This document shows, piece after piece, positions 52,231 to 61,238 of a stretch of DNA of 64,000 bases (its first letter is position 1; each line of letters begins with the position of its first letter). The notes under the pieces were generated by a model that made no database searches, was not told where the DNA came from, and worked only from the letters and a program-made list of their open reading frames with translations. Source of the stretch: Actinacidiphila rubida (GTDB lineage: Bacteria > Actinomycetota > Actinomycetes > Streptomycetales > Streptomycetaceae); NCBI RefSeq assembly GCF_900110255.1, contig NZ_FODD01000010.1:124001-188000 (forward strand), written 5' to 3'. The position numbers and the translations under genes were made by a program.

Positions 52231-52596
52231 TCAGCCGCGCATGCCCGAACTGCCGCGGGTGGTGCGCAGGGCGTCGACGAACTCCCGCAGGTCCGCCGTG
52301 ACGCCGTCCACCTGCTGCCCGCCGCGCTCGACGCGCGCTTCGGGCAGGGGCCGGACGTAGTCGCGGACGAGCATGAGCAGGGCGGCCATGTGTGCCGCGT
52401 CGTTCTCCGGCAGGGTGCCGTCCTGGAGGTTCCTGTCGAGGGTCGCGGCGAGGTTCACCACCGCGTCGAGGGCGTCCTGCTCCTCTACGACGCCTCGGGG
52501 CGGAGCCGACGGAGCCACGCGCTTCTGGGCGTACGCGGCGAGCAGGGCCTGCATCACGCGGTACAGGCGGTCACTGGCGGGATTCACGTTCAGCAT
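52231..52596 (-). CDS. Conserved hypothetical protein
   Basis: A 121-residue helical, soluble protein (YRVMQALLAAYAQ; EQDALDAVVNLAATLDRNL; NDAAHMAALLMLVRDYV) with no motif I recognise and no signal peptide. It is monocistronic, with the TetR gene converging on it. Composition and third-position GC are coding-like. Confidence 0.65.
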   Translation of the reverse strand: MLNVNPASDRLYRVMQALLAAYAQKRVAPSAPPRGVVEEQDALDAVVNLAATLDRNLQDGTLPENDAAHMAALLMLVRDYVRPLPEARVERGGQQVDGVTADLREFVDALRTTRGSSGMRG

Positions 52597-52897
52597 CCCC
52601 GCACGCTACGACCCGGGCGCCGCGGAACCCGGTCGTGGCGCGGGCAGAACCACCGGATGGGCCATCGCGGGGCGCGGCCCTCGCTCCGGGGCCACGGCCG
52701 GCCGCCCGCGCAAGCTCGGGGGCCGGACCCCACCGAGCCGGGTCGGTGGCCGCGCCACCGAGGCGCGGGTCCGCACAACCTCGTTGGTTTGAGGACGGGT
52801 TGAGTGGTAAGCCGCTCGGGCGTAGTCGAGCGGAACGCGTGGTTCCGCAAAGCCCTCGAAAGAGTCACAAGGCGGGCGTGTGGAAGAGGAGCGGCGA
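52597..52897. other. Upstream region of the SsgA-like gene
   Basis: A 300-base stretch without a gene. It holds an inverted repeat CCGCTCG / CGAGCGG (52812-52833, 8-base spacer) about 65 bases before the SsgA-like start, and it is less GC-biased from about 52780 on, as expected for a promoter. No firm promoter boxes were assigned. Confidence 0.4.
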
Positions 52898-53320
52898 ATG
52901 TTCCCTGGCGGCGATGGCGGGCCCGTGCGGCTGAACACGGTGGGACTGGTGGACCTCCTCGGTGAGTCGAAGGCGTGCCTTCCGGTCGATCTCGTCTACG
53001 ACCCGTCCGACCCGCTCGCCGTGACGATGGTGCTGGGCGGCTACGAGGGCGAGGAGGTCCGCTGGACGTTCGGCTGGGACCTGCTCACGGCCGGCCTGGT
53101 GGCGCAGGCGGGGGAGGGCGACGTGCGGGTGGGGCCGGCGGCCGGGGGCCGGCACGGGATCGAGGTCGCTCTGGCGCCGCCGGACGGCGTCCATGTCCGG
53201 CTGCCCAGCCGCGAGGTGGCCGCCTTCGTCCGGTCCTTGCGCGGCACGCAGGAGTGCGATGCCGATCGCGTCGGCGCCGACCTGGACGCGGCGCTCGCGG
53301 CGATCACCGCGGAGGCCTGA
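52898..53320 (+). CDS. SsgA-like (SALP) sporulation/cell-division regulator
   Basis: A 140-residue protein of the SALP family found in spore-forming actinomycetes. Family features: VDLVYDPSDPLAVTMVL, VRWTFGWDLLTAGL, GDVRVGP, then a strand-helix tail (VHVRLPSREVAAFVRSL). SALPs guide septum placement and spore-wall steps during sporulation; SsgB recruits FtsZ. Which paralogue this is cannot be told. ATG at 52898 is preferred, with GAGGAG eight bases upstream. Confidence 0.88.
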   Translation: MFPGGDGGPVRLNTVGLVDLLGESKACLPVDLVYDPSDPLAVTMVLGGYEGEEVRWTFGWDLLTAGLVAQAGEGDVRVGPAAGGRHGIEVALAPPDGVHVRLPSREVAAFVRSLRGTQECDADRVGADLDAALAAITAEA

Positions 53321-53399
53321 ACGGCGCTGCGACGGCTCCCCGTCTCCCTTCCCGGCGCCCCGGCTCCCCGCCTCCCGCCGATGACGGTTCCCCGCTCCC

Positions 53400-55001
53400 T
53401 CAGCCGCCGGCCAGCGACTTCTGCAGCCGGGTGAACAGGGCGTTCACCGGCGGCAGATGAAGGGCCGCGCGCGCCGCGTTCGCGCCCGGGCCGCCGTGCA
53501 CGGCGCCCCCGGGGTGGGCCGACGCGGAGGCCAGGAAGAGACCGCGGACGGGTGTCTCGGGGCGGCCCGAGCCCGGGATCGGCCGGAAGAACACCTGCTG
53601 GTGGACCGCCGCGGTGCCGGCGTTGATCGCGCCGCCCCGCAGGCTCGCGTCGCGCTGCTCCAGCGTGGGCGGGGCCAGGATCCGGCGCCGCCGGACGAGT
53701 GCGCGGAAGCCGGGCGCGTAGCGCTCGACCTGTGCCTCGAGGCGGTCGGCCATCGTGTCCTGCTCGCTTCGGTCCCAGGCACCGGTCAGGCCCTCGCCGC
53801 CCGCGTCGCCGCCGACGGCCTGCGGAACGTGCGTGTAGGCCCACGCGGCCTCCGTCCCCACGGGCGAGCGGGTCGGGTCCGCGGTCGTCATCTGGCCGAA
53901 CAGGGCGAACGGCCGGTCCGGGATCCGCCGGGTCGCCAGTTGCGCCGCGAACCGCGTCAGATCGTCCACGCCGTCCGCGAGGTGCAGGGTGCCGGCGCCC
54001 CGCGCGAGCGGCGCGGTCCACGGCACCGGGCCGTCCAGTGCCCAGTCGACCTTGAAGGTCGAGAAGTCCCACTGGAAGTGCCGCAGCCGGCGCAGCACGG
54101 AGGCCGGCAGATCCTCCGGACGCAGCATCCGGCGGTAGAGCAGCGGGGCCGGCACCGCCGCGAGCACCGCGCGGCGCGCGGGGACCTCCTCGCCGGTCGC
54201 GGTGCGCACCGCGACCGCACGCCCCGACCGCACCACGACGCCGGTCACGGGCTCGCCGCACCGGATGACGCCGCCGCGGCGTGCGAGGCGCCCCGCCAGC
54301 GCCGCGGTCAGCATCCCCGCGCCGCCGGCCGGTACGGGGAACCCGACCGACTGGCCGAGCATGCACAGCAGCCAGCCGAACACGCCGCTGCCGGTGGTCT
54401 CCGGCGCGAGGTCCGCGTGCAGGGCGTTGCCCGCGAGCAGCAGCCGCCCGCCCTCCCCGGCGAACTGCTCCTCGCCCAGGCGGCGGGCCGGCAGCGTCAT
54501 CATCCGCGCGAACTCCAGCGCCGGTGCGGGCTTCAGCCGGGCCAGCGTGCGCAGGCCGGCGCGCACCGGCGGGAACGGGGTGAACAGGCAGTCCAGCACG
54601 TCCGGCCCGATCCGCTCCCACAGCGCGTGCCACTCCTGCCAGGCGGCGCCGTCACCCGTGGCGAACCGGTCGAGGTTCAGCCGGGTGTCCCGCACGTCGC
54701 GGCTGAGCAGCGCACATCGCCCGTCGGGCAGCGGGTGCGCCAGGACCTGCGGCGCGTGGCTCCAGCGCAGTCCCTCGTGCTCCAGGTCCAGGGCGCGCAG
54801 CACGGGAGAGGCCGCGCCCAGGGGATAGAAGGAGCTGAACACGTCCGTGACGAAGTCCGGGTCGACCGCGTGGTCGCTGCGCACCGCGCCGCCCGGCTGG
54901 TCCTGTGCCTCCAGCACCTCGACGCTCCAGCCGGCGTCGGTGAGGACGTTGGCGGCGACCAGGCCGTTGGGTCCCGCGCCGATGACGACGGCGTCAGGCA
55001 T
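53400..55001 (-). CDS. CrtI-like FAD-dependent oxidoreductase
   Basis: A 533-residue flavoprotein of the phytoene-desaturase/carotenoid-isomerase group. The N-terminal dinucleotide motif VIGAGPNGLVAANVLTDAGW (5-24) and PGGAVRSD (37-44) are clear, and a C-terminal FAD segment (GLFLASASAHPGGAVHGGPG, in part) closes the fold. No carotenoid genes are near, so the substrate is open. Its start overlaps the SRPBCC gene by eight bases, so the two are one operon. Confidence 0.85.
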   Translation of the reverse strand: MPDAVVIGAGPNGLVAANVLTDAGWSVEVLEAQDQPGGAVRSDHAVDPDFVTDVFSSFYPLGAASPVLRALDLEHEGLRWSHAPQVLAHPLPDGRCALLSRDVRDTRLNLDRFATGDGAAWQEWHALWERIGPDVLDCLFTPFPPVRAGLRTLARLKPAPALEFARMMTLPARRLGEEQFAGEGGRLLLAGNALHADLAPETTGSGVFGWLLCMLGQSVGFPVPAGGAGMLTAALAGRLARRGGVIRCGEPVTGVVVRSGRAVAVRTATGEEVPARRAVLAAVPAPLLYRRMLRPEDLPASVLRRLRHFQWDFSTFKVDWALDGPVPWTAPLARGAGTLHLADGVDDLTRFAAQLATRRIPDRPFALFGQMTTADPTRSPVGTEAAWAYTHVPQAVGGDAGGEGLTGAWDRSEQDTMADRLEAQVERYAPGFRALVRRRRILAPPTLEQRDASLRGGAINAGTAAVHQQVFFRPIPGSGRPETPVRGLFLASASAHPGGAVHGGPGANAARAALHLPPVNALFTRLQKSLAGG

Positions 55002-55530
55002 CGCGCCCGTCCCCGCCGCCGGACCCGGAGTGCCGGTCGCGCCGGCCGGTCGCGTGCGCGCCGCCGGTGTCGTCGGTCTCGCTCGCCCACGACGTGCCGT
55101 TCGCGCCCTCCACCACCTCCGCGAGCCGGGCGAGCATCCGGCGGTGGCGCAGCTGCAGCACCGCGTCCAGGGCCACGTTGTGGAGGCTGCCCGCCGGGCC
55201 GGAGAGCGGGTGCTCGTCGACGATCACGAGGCTGTCCTCGCCCCACGGCCGTATCTCGATGTCGACCCTGGCCGTCCCCAGCCGTCCGCTGTCCACCTCC
55301 AGGGCGAGCCGTTCGGGGCGCTCCTCCTCGCGGACGACGGTCCTGCCTTCGAGCGACCAGGGTCCGAGGGCCACCGTGTAGTCCAGGGACGACCCTTCGG
55401 CCGGCCACTCGCCCTCTCCGCCGTGGGAGGAGGACGTCCCGGCGACCCACCGGGCGTACTGCCCGCGATCGGCGAGCACCGACCACACGTCGTCCCGGGG
55501 CCGCTTGATGAGCTGGTGGCGCACTGCCAT
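54994..55530 (-). CDS. SRPBCC (polyketide cyclase/dehydrase-like) protein
   Basis: A 178-residue START-like protein. The helix-grip fold is suggested by AVRHQLIKRPRDDVWSVLAD at the start, a central sheet, and the C-terminal helix LQLRHRRMLARLAEVV. Members bind hydrophobic ligands. ATG at 55530 follows GGAGG. Translationally coupled to the CrtI-like enzyme, which often has such a partner in actinomycetes. Confidence 0.82.
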   Translation of the reverse strand: MAVRHQLIKRPRDDVWSVLADRGQYARWVAGTSSSHGGEGEWPAEGSSLDYTVALGPWSLEGRTVVREEERPERLALEVDSGRLGTARVDIEIRPWGEDSLVIVDEHPLSGPAGSLHNVALDAVLQLRHRRMLARLAEVVEGANGTSWASETDDTGGAHATGRRDRHSGSGGGDGRDA

Positions 55531-55787
55531 GGGGCACCTCCGGACGTACGAGCCGACAAAGGTCGGCTTTCCGTGCGGATCCGTCCGAAACGTCCGGTGC
55601 GGTGCCTGCGGGGCAGGGCGGGTGCCGCCGGCGACCCGGGCGGTCCGTCGTCGCACCCCGCCCGCGCCGGTGGACGCGCACCGTGGCCGAAGCGCCGCTT
55701 CGCGCATCGACCGCGCCGCCCGAAGCAGCGGCCGGGCCCGCCATGGCGGGGCGCATCCGGGGTAGGGGGCGGGGGGAGGAGGCGGCC

Positions 55788-56918
55788 ATGACCTTGGGAG
55801 TGGAAGAGGAGTACCTCCTGCTCGACGTGGAGTCGGGCAGGCCGACGCCCCGAGCCTCCATGGTGCGGGACGACGCCGGCATCGAACCCGGGCTGGGGCG
55901 CCACGAGGTCGACGACGAACTCCTCCAGGCGCAGGTGGAGGTCGCCACTCCGGTGTGCGAACGCCTGGACGAGGTCGCGTCCCATCTCACCCGTTTTCGG
56001 CGGGCGCTCGCGGACGTGGCCGAAGGCGAGGGGTGTTGGCTGGCCGCGACCGGTGCGGCCCCGTCGTCCGAGCCGCGGGGTGTGCCGGTCACGAGCGGGG
56101 AGCGCTACCGCCGGATGCGTGTCGACGCGCCCCGGCTGGTCGACGAGCAGCTGATCTGCGGCATGCACATCCACGTGGGGGTCCCCGACCCCGCGGCCGG
56201 GGCGGGCGCGCTCGGAAGGATACGCCCCTGGCTCCCGGTGCTGGTGGCGCTCGGCGGCAATTCGCCGTTCTGGGAGGGGCGGGACACCGGGTTCAGCAGC
56301 TGGCGCACGGTGGTCTTCGGCCGGTGGCCGGTGAGCGGGCCGCCGCCGTTCGTCGCCGACGGCGACGCGTACGAGGAGCGGGTCGAGGCGCTCATGGCCA
56401 CCGGCGTCATTCCCGACCGCGGGCAGATCTACTGGCAGGCGCGTCTGTCGGAGACGTATCCGACCCTCGAAGTGCGGGCGCCGGACGTCCAGCTGGACGT
56501 CGCGGACGCGGTGACACTCGCCGGGCTGACCCGGGCCCTGGTCACGACGGCGCTGCGGGAAGCGGCCGACGGAGTCCCGCCGCTCGATCCGCCGGCGAGC
56601 ATCCTGCACGCGGCGGGGTGGCACGCCGCGCGTCACGGCCTGTCCGGCACCCTGGTCGACCCCCGCTGCGGGCGGCCGTCCGCAGCGTCCGAAGTCGTGG
56701 ACGCTCTGCTGCACCACGTCGGCGCCGCCCTGGAGGGGAGCGGAGACGCCGAGCGGGTCGGCGCCGGCGTGAGGCGCCTGCTCGACGAGGGGACCGGTGC
56801 CGTGCGGCAGCGCGCGGCGGAGGCCGAGGGAAGCCTGAAGGCCCTCCTCGAGCTGGTCACGCAGACCGGCCGCAGGTCCGGCCGCCAGGGAAGGAACCCG
56901 GATGAACGGGTCGAATGA
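55788..56918 (+). CDS. YbdK-type carboxylate-amine ligase (glutamate-cysteine ligase 2 family)
   Basis: A 376-residue ATP-dependent ligase of the GCS2 family. The N-terminus MTLGVEEEYLLLDVESG carries the metal-binding glutamates, followed by CGMHIHVGVPD and RWRT-type FSSWRTVVFGRWP. Family members make gamma-glutamylcysteine or related amides (EgtA/YbdK); the present one may be a weak glutamate-cysteine ligase. ATG at 55788 follows GGAGGAGG. It is 53 bases upstream of a glutamate synthase small-subunit gene, in the same direction. Confidence 0.88.
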   Translation: MTLGVEEEYLLLDVESGRPTPRASMVRDDAGIEPGLGRHEVDDELLQAQVEVATPVCERLDEVASHLTRFRRALADVAEGEGCWLAATGAAPSSEPRGVPVTSGERYRRMRVDAPRLVDEQLICGMHIHVGVPDPAAGAGALGRIRPWLPVLVALGGNSPFWEGRDTGFSSWRTVVFGRWPVSGPPPFVADGDAYEERVEALMATGVIPDRGQIYWQARLSETYPTLEVRAPDVQLDVADAVTLAGLTRALVTTALREAADGVPPLDPPASILHAAGWHAARHGLSGTLVDPRCGRPSAASEVVDALLHHVGAALEGSGDAERVGAGVRRLLDEGTGAVRQRAAEAEGSLKALLELVTQTGRRSGRQGRNPDERVE

Positions 56919-56971
56919 GTCGTAAAATGGCGGAAATGCCATGACTCCACGCGTGCGCGAGGAGACGGCTC

Positions 56972-58519
56972 ATGACCGACATCCACGGGTTCATGAAGTA
57001 CCCGCGCCGCCCGGCCCCGCGGCGCCCGGTCCAGGAACGGCTGGGGGACTGGGACGAGGTGTACGCCGGGCAGCCGCTGCTGCCGCTCGTCTCCGAGCAG
57101 GCCGCCCGCTGCATGGACTGCGGAATCCCGTTCTGTCACCACGCCTGCCCGCTGGGGAACCTGATACCGGAGTGGAACGTGTACGCCGCGCACGGCGACT
57201 GGCGCGCCGCCGCCGAGCGGCTGCACGCCACGAACAACTTCCCCGAGTTCACCGGGCGGCTGTGCCCGGCGCCGTGCGAGGAGGGGTGCGTGCTGGCCAT
57301 CAACGCCGAACCGGTGACGATCAAGAACGTCGAGCAGGCCATCGCCGACCAGATCTGGGAGCAGGGGTTCGCCGAACCGCAGCCTCCCGAGCGGCTCAGC
57401 GAGAAGAGCGTCGCCGTCGTCGGCTCCGGCCCGGCCGGCCTCGCGGCCGCGCAGCAGCTCACCCGCAGCGGCCACACGGTCGTCGTCTACGAGCGCGCCG
57501 ACCGCGTCGGCGGGCTGCTCCGCTACGGCATCCCCGCGTTCAAGATGGACAAGGGCCAGCTGGACCGGCGGATCGGGCAGATGCGCGCCGAGGGGACCAC
57601 CTTCCGCACGGGCATGGACGTCGGCGGCGGCCTGGACGCCGCCGAGCTCACGACACGGCACGACGCGGTCGTCCTCGCCGTGGGTGCCACCGAGCAGCGG
57701 GACCTCCCGGTTCCCGGCCGCGAACTGGCCGGAATCCACCAGGCCATGGAGTACCTGACCCTCGCCAACCGGACGTCGGAGGGCGACTACGCGACGTCAC
57801 CGCTCACCGCCGCGGGCCGGCACGTGGTGATCGTCGGCGGCGGGGACACCGGTTCCGACTGCCTGGGCACGGTGCTGCGCCAGGGCGCGGCCTCGGTGCT
57901 GCAGCTCGACATCAACCCCGAGCCGGAACGGGTCCGGCGGGAGACCGAGCCCTGGCCCGTCTATCCGAGGGTGTACCGGATCTCGCACGCCCACGAGGAG
58001 GCCAGGGACCGGGCCGGCATCGACCCGCGGGTCTTCTCCGCCGCCACGCTCCGCTTCGACGGGAGCGCGTCCGGCCGGGTGCGCGCCCTGCACCTGACGG
58101 AGGTCGAACCCGCGGCGAGGCGTCCCCGGCCGGGAACGGAACGGGTGATCCCGGCGGAACTCGTGCTGATCGCCCTGGGGTTCTCCGGCCCGGAACGGAA
58201 CGCCGGCCTGGTGGGACAGCTGGGGCTGGCGCTGGACGCGCGCGGCAACTACGCGCGCGACGCGGACTTCGCGGCGACGGGCGCGGGCGCGGCGGCGTCC
58301 GGCGACCGGTCCGGCAGCCGTGGCGGAGTCCCGTCGGATGGACCGGCGGGCGGACCGGACGGGGTCTTCGTGGCCGGCGACGCCGGACGCGGCCAGTCCC
58401 TCGTGGTGTGGGCCATCGCGGAGGGGCGCTCGGCGGCGGCGGCCGTCGACCGCTACCTCACCGGCTCCACGGCACTCCCCGCGCCCATCGCGGCGGACGA
58501 CCGTGCGCTCACCGTGTGA
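56972..58519 (+). CDS. gltD: Glutamate synthase (NADPH) small subunit
   Basis: A 515-residue GltD. The N-terminal iron-sulfur region CMDCGIPFCHHACPLGNLIP and CPAPCEEGC ligate two [4Fe-4S] clusters. The FAD motif is VVGSGPAGLAAAQQL, and the NADPH motif is VIVGGGDTGSDCLG. The subunit feeds electrons to GltB, which makes glutamate from glutamine and 2-oxoglutarate. gltB is not adjacent, unlike the usual gltBD operon, and a Gly/Ser-rich insertion (GDRSGSRGGVPSDGPAGGPDG, in part) near the C-terminus is unusual. It could be a second copy serving another reductive enzyme. ATG at 56972 follows GAGGAGA. Confidence 0.88.
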   Translation: MTDIHGFMKYPRRPAPRRPVQERLGDWDEVYAGQPLLPLVSEQAARCMDCGIPFCHHACPLGNLIPEWNVYAAHGDWRAAAERLHATNNFPEFTGRLCPAPCEEGCVLAINAEPVTIKNVEQAIADQIWEQGFAEPQPPERLSEKSVAVVGSGPAGLAAAQQLTRSGHTVVVYERADRVGGLLRYGIPAFKMDKGQLDRRIGQMRAEGTTFRTGMDVGGGLDAAELTTRHDAVVLAVGATEQRDLPVPGRELAGIHQAMEYLTLANRTSEGDYATSPLTAAGRHVVIVGGGDTGSDCLGTVLRQGAASVLQLDINPEPERVRRETEPWPVYPRVYRISHAHEEARDRAGIDPRVFSAATLRFDGSASGRVRALHLTEVEPAARRPRPGTERVIPAELVLIALGFSGPERNAGLVGQLGLALDARGNYARDADFAATGAGAAASGDRSGSRGGVPSDGPAGGPDGVFVAGDAGRGQSLVVWAIAEGRSAAAAVDRYLTGSTALPAPIAADDRALTV

Positions 58520-58557
58520 CGGGCGGCGCGTACCGGTCCGGCCGGAGAGGACCGCCG

Positions 58558-59124
58558 TCAGCGGATCTCGTAGGTGCCGTCCAGCCGGGCCCGGCCGAGG
58601 ACGTGCCCGGCGATGGCGGCGACCGCCTGGTCGAGGGTGAAGCCGGCGGGCAGGCCGGGGGCCCGGTCGAGGGCGAAGAGCTGGAAGACGTAGGCGTGCG
58701 GTCCGTGGGACCGGACCGGCATCGGACCGGCCCAGCCGCGGCGCCCGAGGGGGCCCTTTCCGTGCCGGACGCCCGCGACCGGGCTCGGGTGGGCGAGGCC
58801 GTTCTCGGGGATCCCGGTCAGCTCGGGGTCGATGCCCAGCGCCAGTGCGTGCGTCGCCGGCTTCCCCATCGGCACGTCGGGATCCTGTACGACGAGGGCG
58901 AGTTCGACGGTGCCGGCCGGCGGCCGCGTCCAGCCGAGGGCGGGGGAGACGTTCGCGCCGAACAGCCTGCCGCGGTACCTCTCCGGTATCGGCGCCCCGT
59001 GCGCGAAGGCGGGGCTGGTCAGGGTCAGGTTCTCCGGCGCGGCCAGGTCCGGGCGGGCCCAGACGAGCGTGTGGTGGCCGGCGCGACGGTTGCGCAAGGC
59101 GACGCCGAGGGGGTTTGCGGGCAT
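58558..59124 (-). CDS. PEBP-family (YbhB/YbcL-like) protein
   Basis: A 188-residue phosphatidylethanolamine-binding-like protein. The core motif VVQDPDVPMGKPATHA and the second motif SHGPHAYVFQLFALD are those of bacterial YbhB proteins, whose function is uncertain. ATG at 59124 follows GGGAGG. It diverges from a MarR gene and shares a repeat-containing promoter with it, so it is the likely MarR target. Confidence 0.88.
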   Translation of the reverse strand: MPANPLGVALRNRRAGHHTLVWARPDLAAPENLTLTSPAFAHGAPIPERYRGRLFGANVSPALGWTRPPAGTVELALVVQDPDVPMGKPATHALALGIDPELTGIPENGLAHPSPVAGVRHGKGPLGRRGWAGPMPVRSHGPHAYVFQLFALDRAPGLPAGFTLDQAVAAIAGHVLGRARLDGTYEIR

Positions 59125-59170
59125 GCCTTCGGTCCTCCCGTGTGCCCGGTTCTGCGCGAACCCGGCACTG

Positions 59171-59202
59171 TTTAGGTATAAGAAGGAGTTTTTTTAGGTA
59201 TA
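59171..59202. promoter_or_regulatory. Direct repeats in the PEBP/MarR divergent promoter
   Basis: TTTAGGTATA occurs at 59171-59180 and again at 59193-59202, 22 bp (two helical turns) apart in an AT-rich island. The second runs into GTATAC and ends 11 bases before the MarR start. Probable MarR binding sites. Confidence 0.6.
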
Positions 59203-59212
59203 CTAACGAGCC

Positions 59213-59677
59213 ATGGGGAGCGACGCAACCGAAGACCCGGCCGCGGGCACGGGCGACACCGGGGGAGCCGAACTCGGCGCGCACCTGCGCGCCGCCGTCG
59301 GCCGCCTGTACCGCCGTTTCCGCAGCGAGCGCCCCGAAGGCGCCCTCGGGGACGCGGCCCTCGCCGTGCTCACCCACCTGCACAAGCACGGAGCGCAGAG
59401 CCTGACCGCGCTCAGCGAGCACGACCGGGTGTCGCCCGCGTCCATGAGCCAGACCGTCAACCGCCTCACCTCCGCCGGCTACGCGGTCCGCACCCGCGCC
59501 CTGGACGACCGCCGCAAGGTCCTCTTCACCGCGACCGAGGAAGGCCACGCGCTCGCCGGCGCCGCCCGCGCCCAGCGCAACGCCTGGCTCGACGAACGGC
59601 TCCAGGCCCTCAGTGCCGAGGACCGCGAGATCATCGTCCGCGCCACCGAACTGCTGAACCGCATCGCCGACGCCTGA
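59213..59677 (+). CDS. MarR-family transcriptional regulator
   Basis: A 154-residue winged-helix regulator. The recognition region SLTALSEHDRVSPASMSQTVNRL (in part) and the wing DDRRKVLFTATEEG are typical of MarR proteins. They usually repress a divergent gene until a phenolic or oxidant ligand binds; here that is the PEBP gene. The start is ATG at 59213, very close to the operator-like repeats. Confidence 0.9.
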   Translation: MGSDATEDPAAGTGDTGGAELGAHLRAAVGRLYRRFRSERPEGALGDAALAVLTHLHKHGAQSLTALSEHDRVSPASMSQTVNRLTSAGYAVRTRALDDRRKVLFTATEEGHALAGAARAQRNAWLDERLQALSAEDREIIVRATELLNRIADA

Positions 59678-59814
59678 CGGCGGCGGCCGGCCCGGAACGC
59701 GAACCGCCACCCTCCAGCCCGACCGCGGCCCTCCCGCCCAACCGGCCCGGCATGGTTGCCTTTTCCCGCCCGTTCGCGTGAACCCGACTCCCGTGCGCGG
59801 CAATAGAGGGAGTG

Positions 59815-60399
59815 ATGGACGACGACGAGCTGATCGCCCGCCTGGCCGGCGGCGACGAGAACGCGCTCCGCGAGCTGTTCGGCCGGCACGCGCCGTGGCT
59901 CGCGGCGCGGCTTCGGGCGGCGCTGCCGGCCCGGGACGTCGAGGACGTGCTCCAGGAGACGTTCCTGGCGGTGTGGCGCAGCGCGCCCGACTACCGGCCG
60001 CAGGGATCGCCGGGCGGCTGGCTCTGGGTGATAGCCCGCCGCCAGGCCGCGGGCTGGCTGCGCCGCCACGGACACGACGCGAGCCCGGTCGACACCGCCG
60101 GACTCGACGACACCGCGCTCGACGGCGCCCTCGCGGCTGCCGGACGCGCTGCCGCGAGGGATCCGGTCGAGGCCGTGATGGCGCGGACCGATCTGGCCGC
60201 CGCGCTGGCCGTGCTCGGCCCGCAGGGCAGCCCCGAGCGCGAGGTCTGGCGGCTGCTCTACGTGGAGGACCGGCCGGTCGCCCAGGTGGCGCGGGCACTG
60301 GGGGTGCCGCAGGGCACGGTCAAGAGCCGGGCCCACCGGGTGCGGCGGCTGATGAGGACGGCGCTGGCCGGTCGCGCGGCGCAGGAGGAGGGGCTGTGA
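59815..60399 (+). CDS. ECF-type RNA polymerase sigma factor
   Basis: A 194-residue sigma factor. Region 2 contains RDVEDVLQETFLAVWRSAPDY and WLWVIARRQAAGWLRR. Region 4 contains VWRLLYVEDRPVAQVARALGVPQGTVKSRAHRVRRLM (quoted in part). ATG at 59815 follows AGAGGGAG; GTG at 59812 is possible. It is coupled (GTGA overlap) to the following membrane protein and heads an ABC-transporter operon that continues out of the window. Confidence 0.9.
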   Translation: MDDDELIARLAGGDENALRELFGRHAPWLAARLRAALPARDVEDVLQETFLAVWRSAPDYRPQGSPGGWLWVIARRQAAGWLRRHGHDASPVDTAGLDDTALDGALAAAGRAAARDPVEAVMARTDLAAALAVLGPQGSPEREVWRLLYVEDRPVAQVARALGVPQGTVKSRAHRVRRLMRTALAGRAAQEEGL

Positions 60400-61238
60400 G
60401 GGAGGCACCACGTGGCACGGGCGGTACGGGCCAGGACCGTACGGCCCCCGGCGGCCCGGAACCCGAGGCCGTCCCGGACGCCGGGAGGCCGGTCGGCGCG
60501 ACCCCGACGGCGCAGGTTCCTGACGTCCGCGACCACGGCGGCCCGCGCGGCGTGGACCCGGGCGACGTGGACCTGGACCGGGTGTGGCTCGGTGTCGCCG
60601 CCCAGGTCTGGGAGCGGCGGCCCGGACCCGTCGAGCGGGCGGCGGCCCGGCTGCTGCGCTCACCCGGGCTGGCCCGGGTGCTGCTCACCACCCCGTCGCT
60701 GCTGCTGCCGTGGCTGGCCGCCACGGTCGTGGTGCTCGCCGCCGGAGCCGTGGCCACCGCCGGGACCGGGCAGCCCGTGGTGGCGCTGGCGGCGCCGGGC
60801 CTGGCGGGAGCGGCCGTCGCCTACTCGTACGGGCCCGGACTCGACTCCGCGTGGGAACTGTCGCGCACCATGGCGGTCAGCGACCGGATGGTGCTGCTGG
60901 CCCGGGTCCTCACCGTCTTCGCGGTCAACGCCCTGCTGGCCTCGGCCGCTTCCGCGGTGTCACCCGCGGCCGCGGGCATCGCCTTCGGCTGGCTGGTGCC
61001 GATGGCCGCGGTGTCGGCGCTCGCGCTCGCCGTGGCCACCGTGACGGAGTCCGCCAACGCCGGAGTCGGTGCCGCCCTCGCCGTGTGGACCCTCACCGTG
61101 GTGGCGAGCCAGTCCGCGACCCGGGAGACCGCGGCCGCCGTCACCCGGTCCGCCCTCGTCCTTCCCTACCTGGCGGTCGCCGCCTGCTGCGCCGCCGTCG
61201 TACTGCACTCCACCAGGACCACGAAGGGGAGCCGGTGA
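60396..61238 (+). CDS. Membrane protein in the sigma-ABC operon, possible anti-sigma or ABC accessory
   Basis: A 280-residue protein. A Gly/Pro-rich soluble N-terminus (about 80 residues) contains VDLDRVWLGVAAQVWERRPGPVERAA, then six hydrophobic segments from residue 100 on. In similar operons the second gene is a zinc-finger anti-sigma/membrane protein, but no HxxxCxxC motif is present here, so the anti-sigma role is a guess. GTG at 60396 overlaps the sigma stop, and its own stop overlaps the ATPase start. Confidence 0.75.
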   Translation: MREAPRGTGGTGQDRTAPGGPEPEAVPDAGRPVGATPTAQVPDVRDHGGPRGVDPGDVDLDRVWLGVAAQVWERRPGPVERAAARLLRSPGLARVLLTTPSLLLPWLAATVVVLAAGAVATAGTGQPVVALAAPGLAGAAVAYSYGPGLDSAWELSRTMAVSDRMVLLARVLTVFAVNALLASAASAVSPAAAGIAFGWLVPMAAVSALALAVATVTESANAGVGAALAVWTLTVVASQSATRETAAAVTRSALVLPYLAVAACCAAVVLHSTRTTKGSR

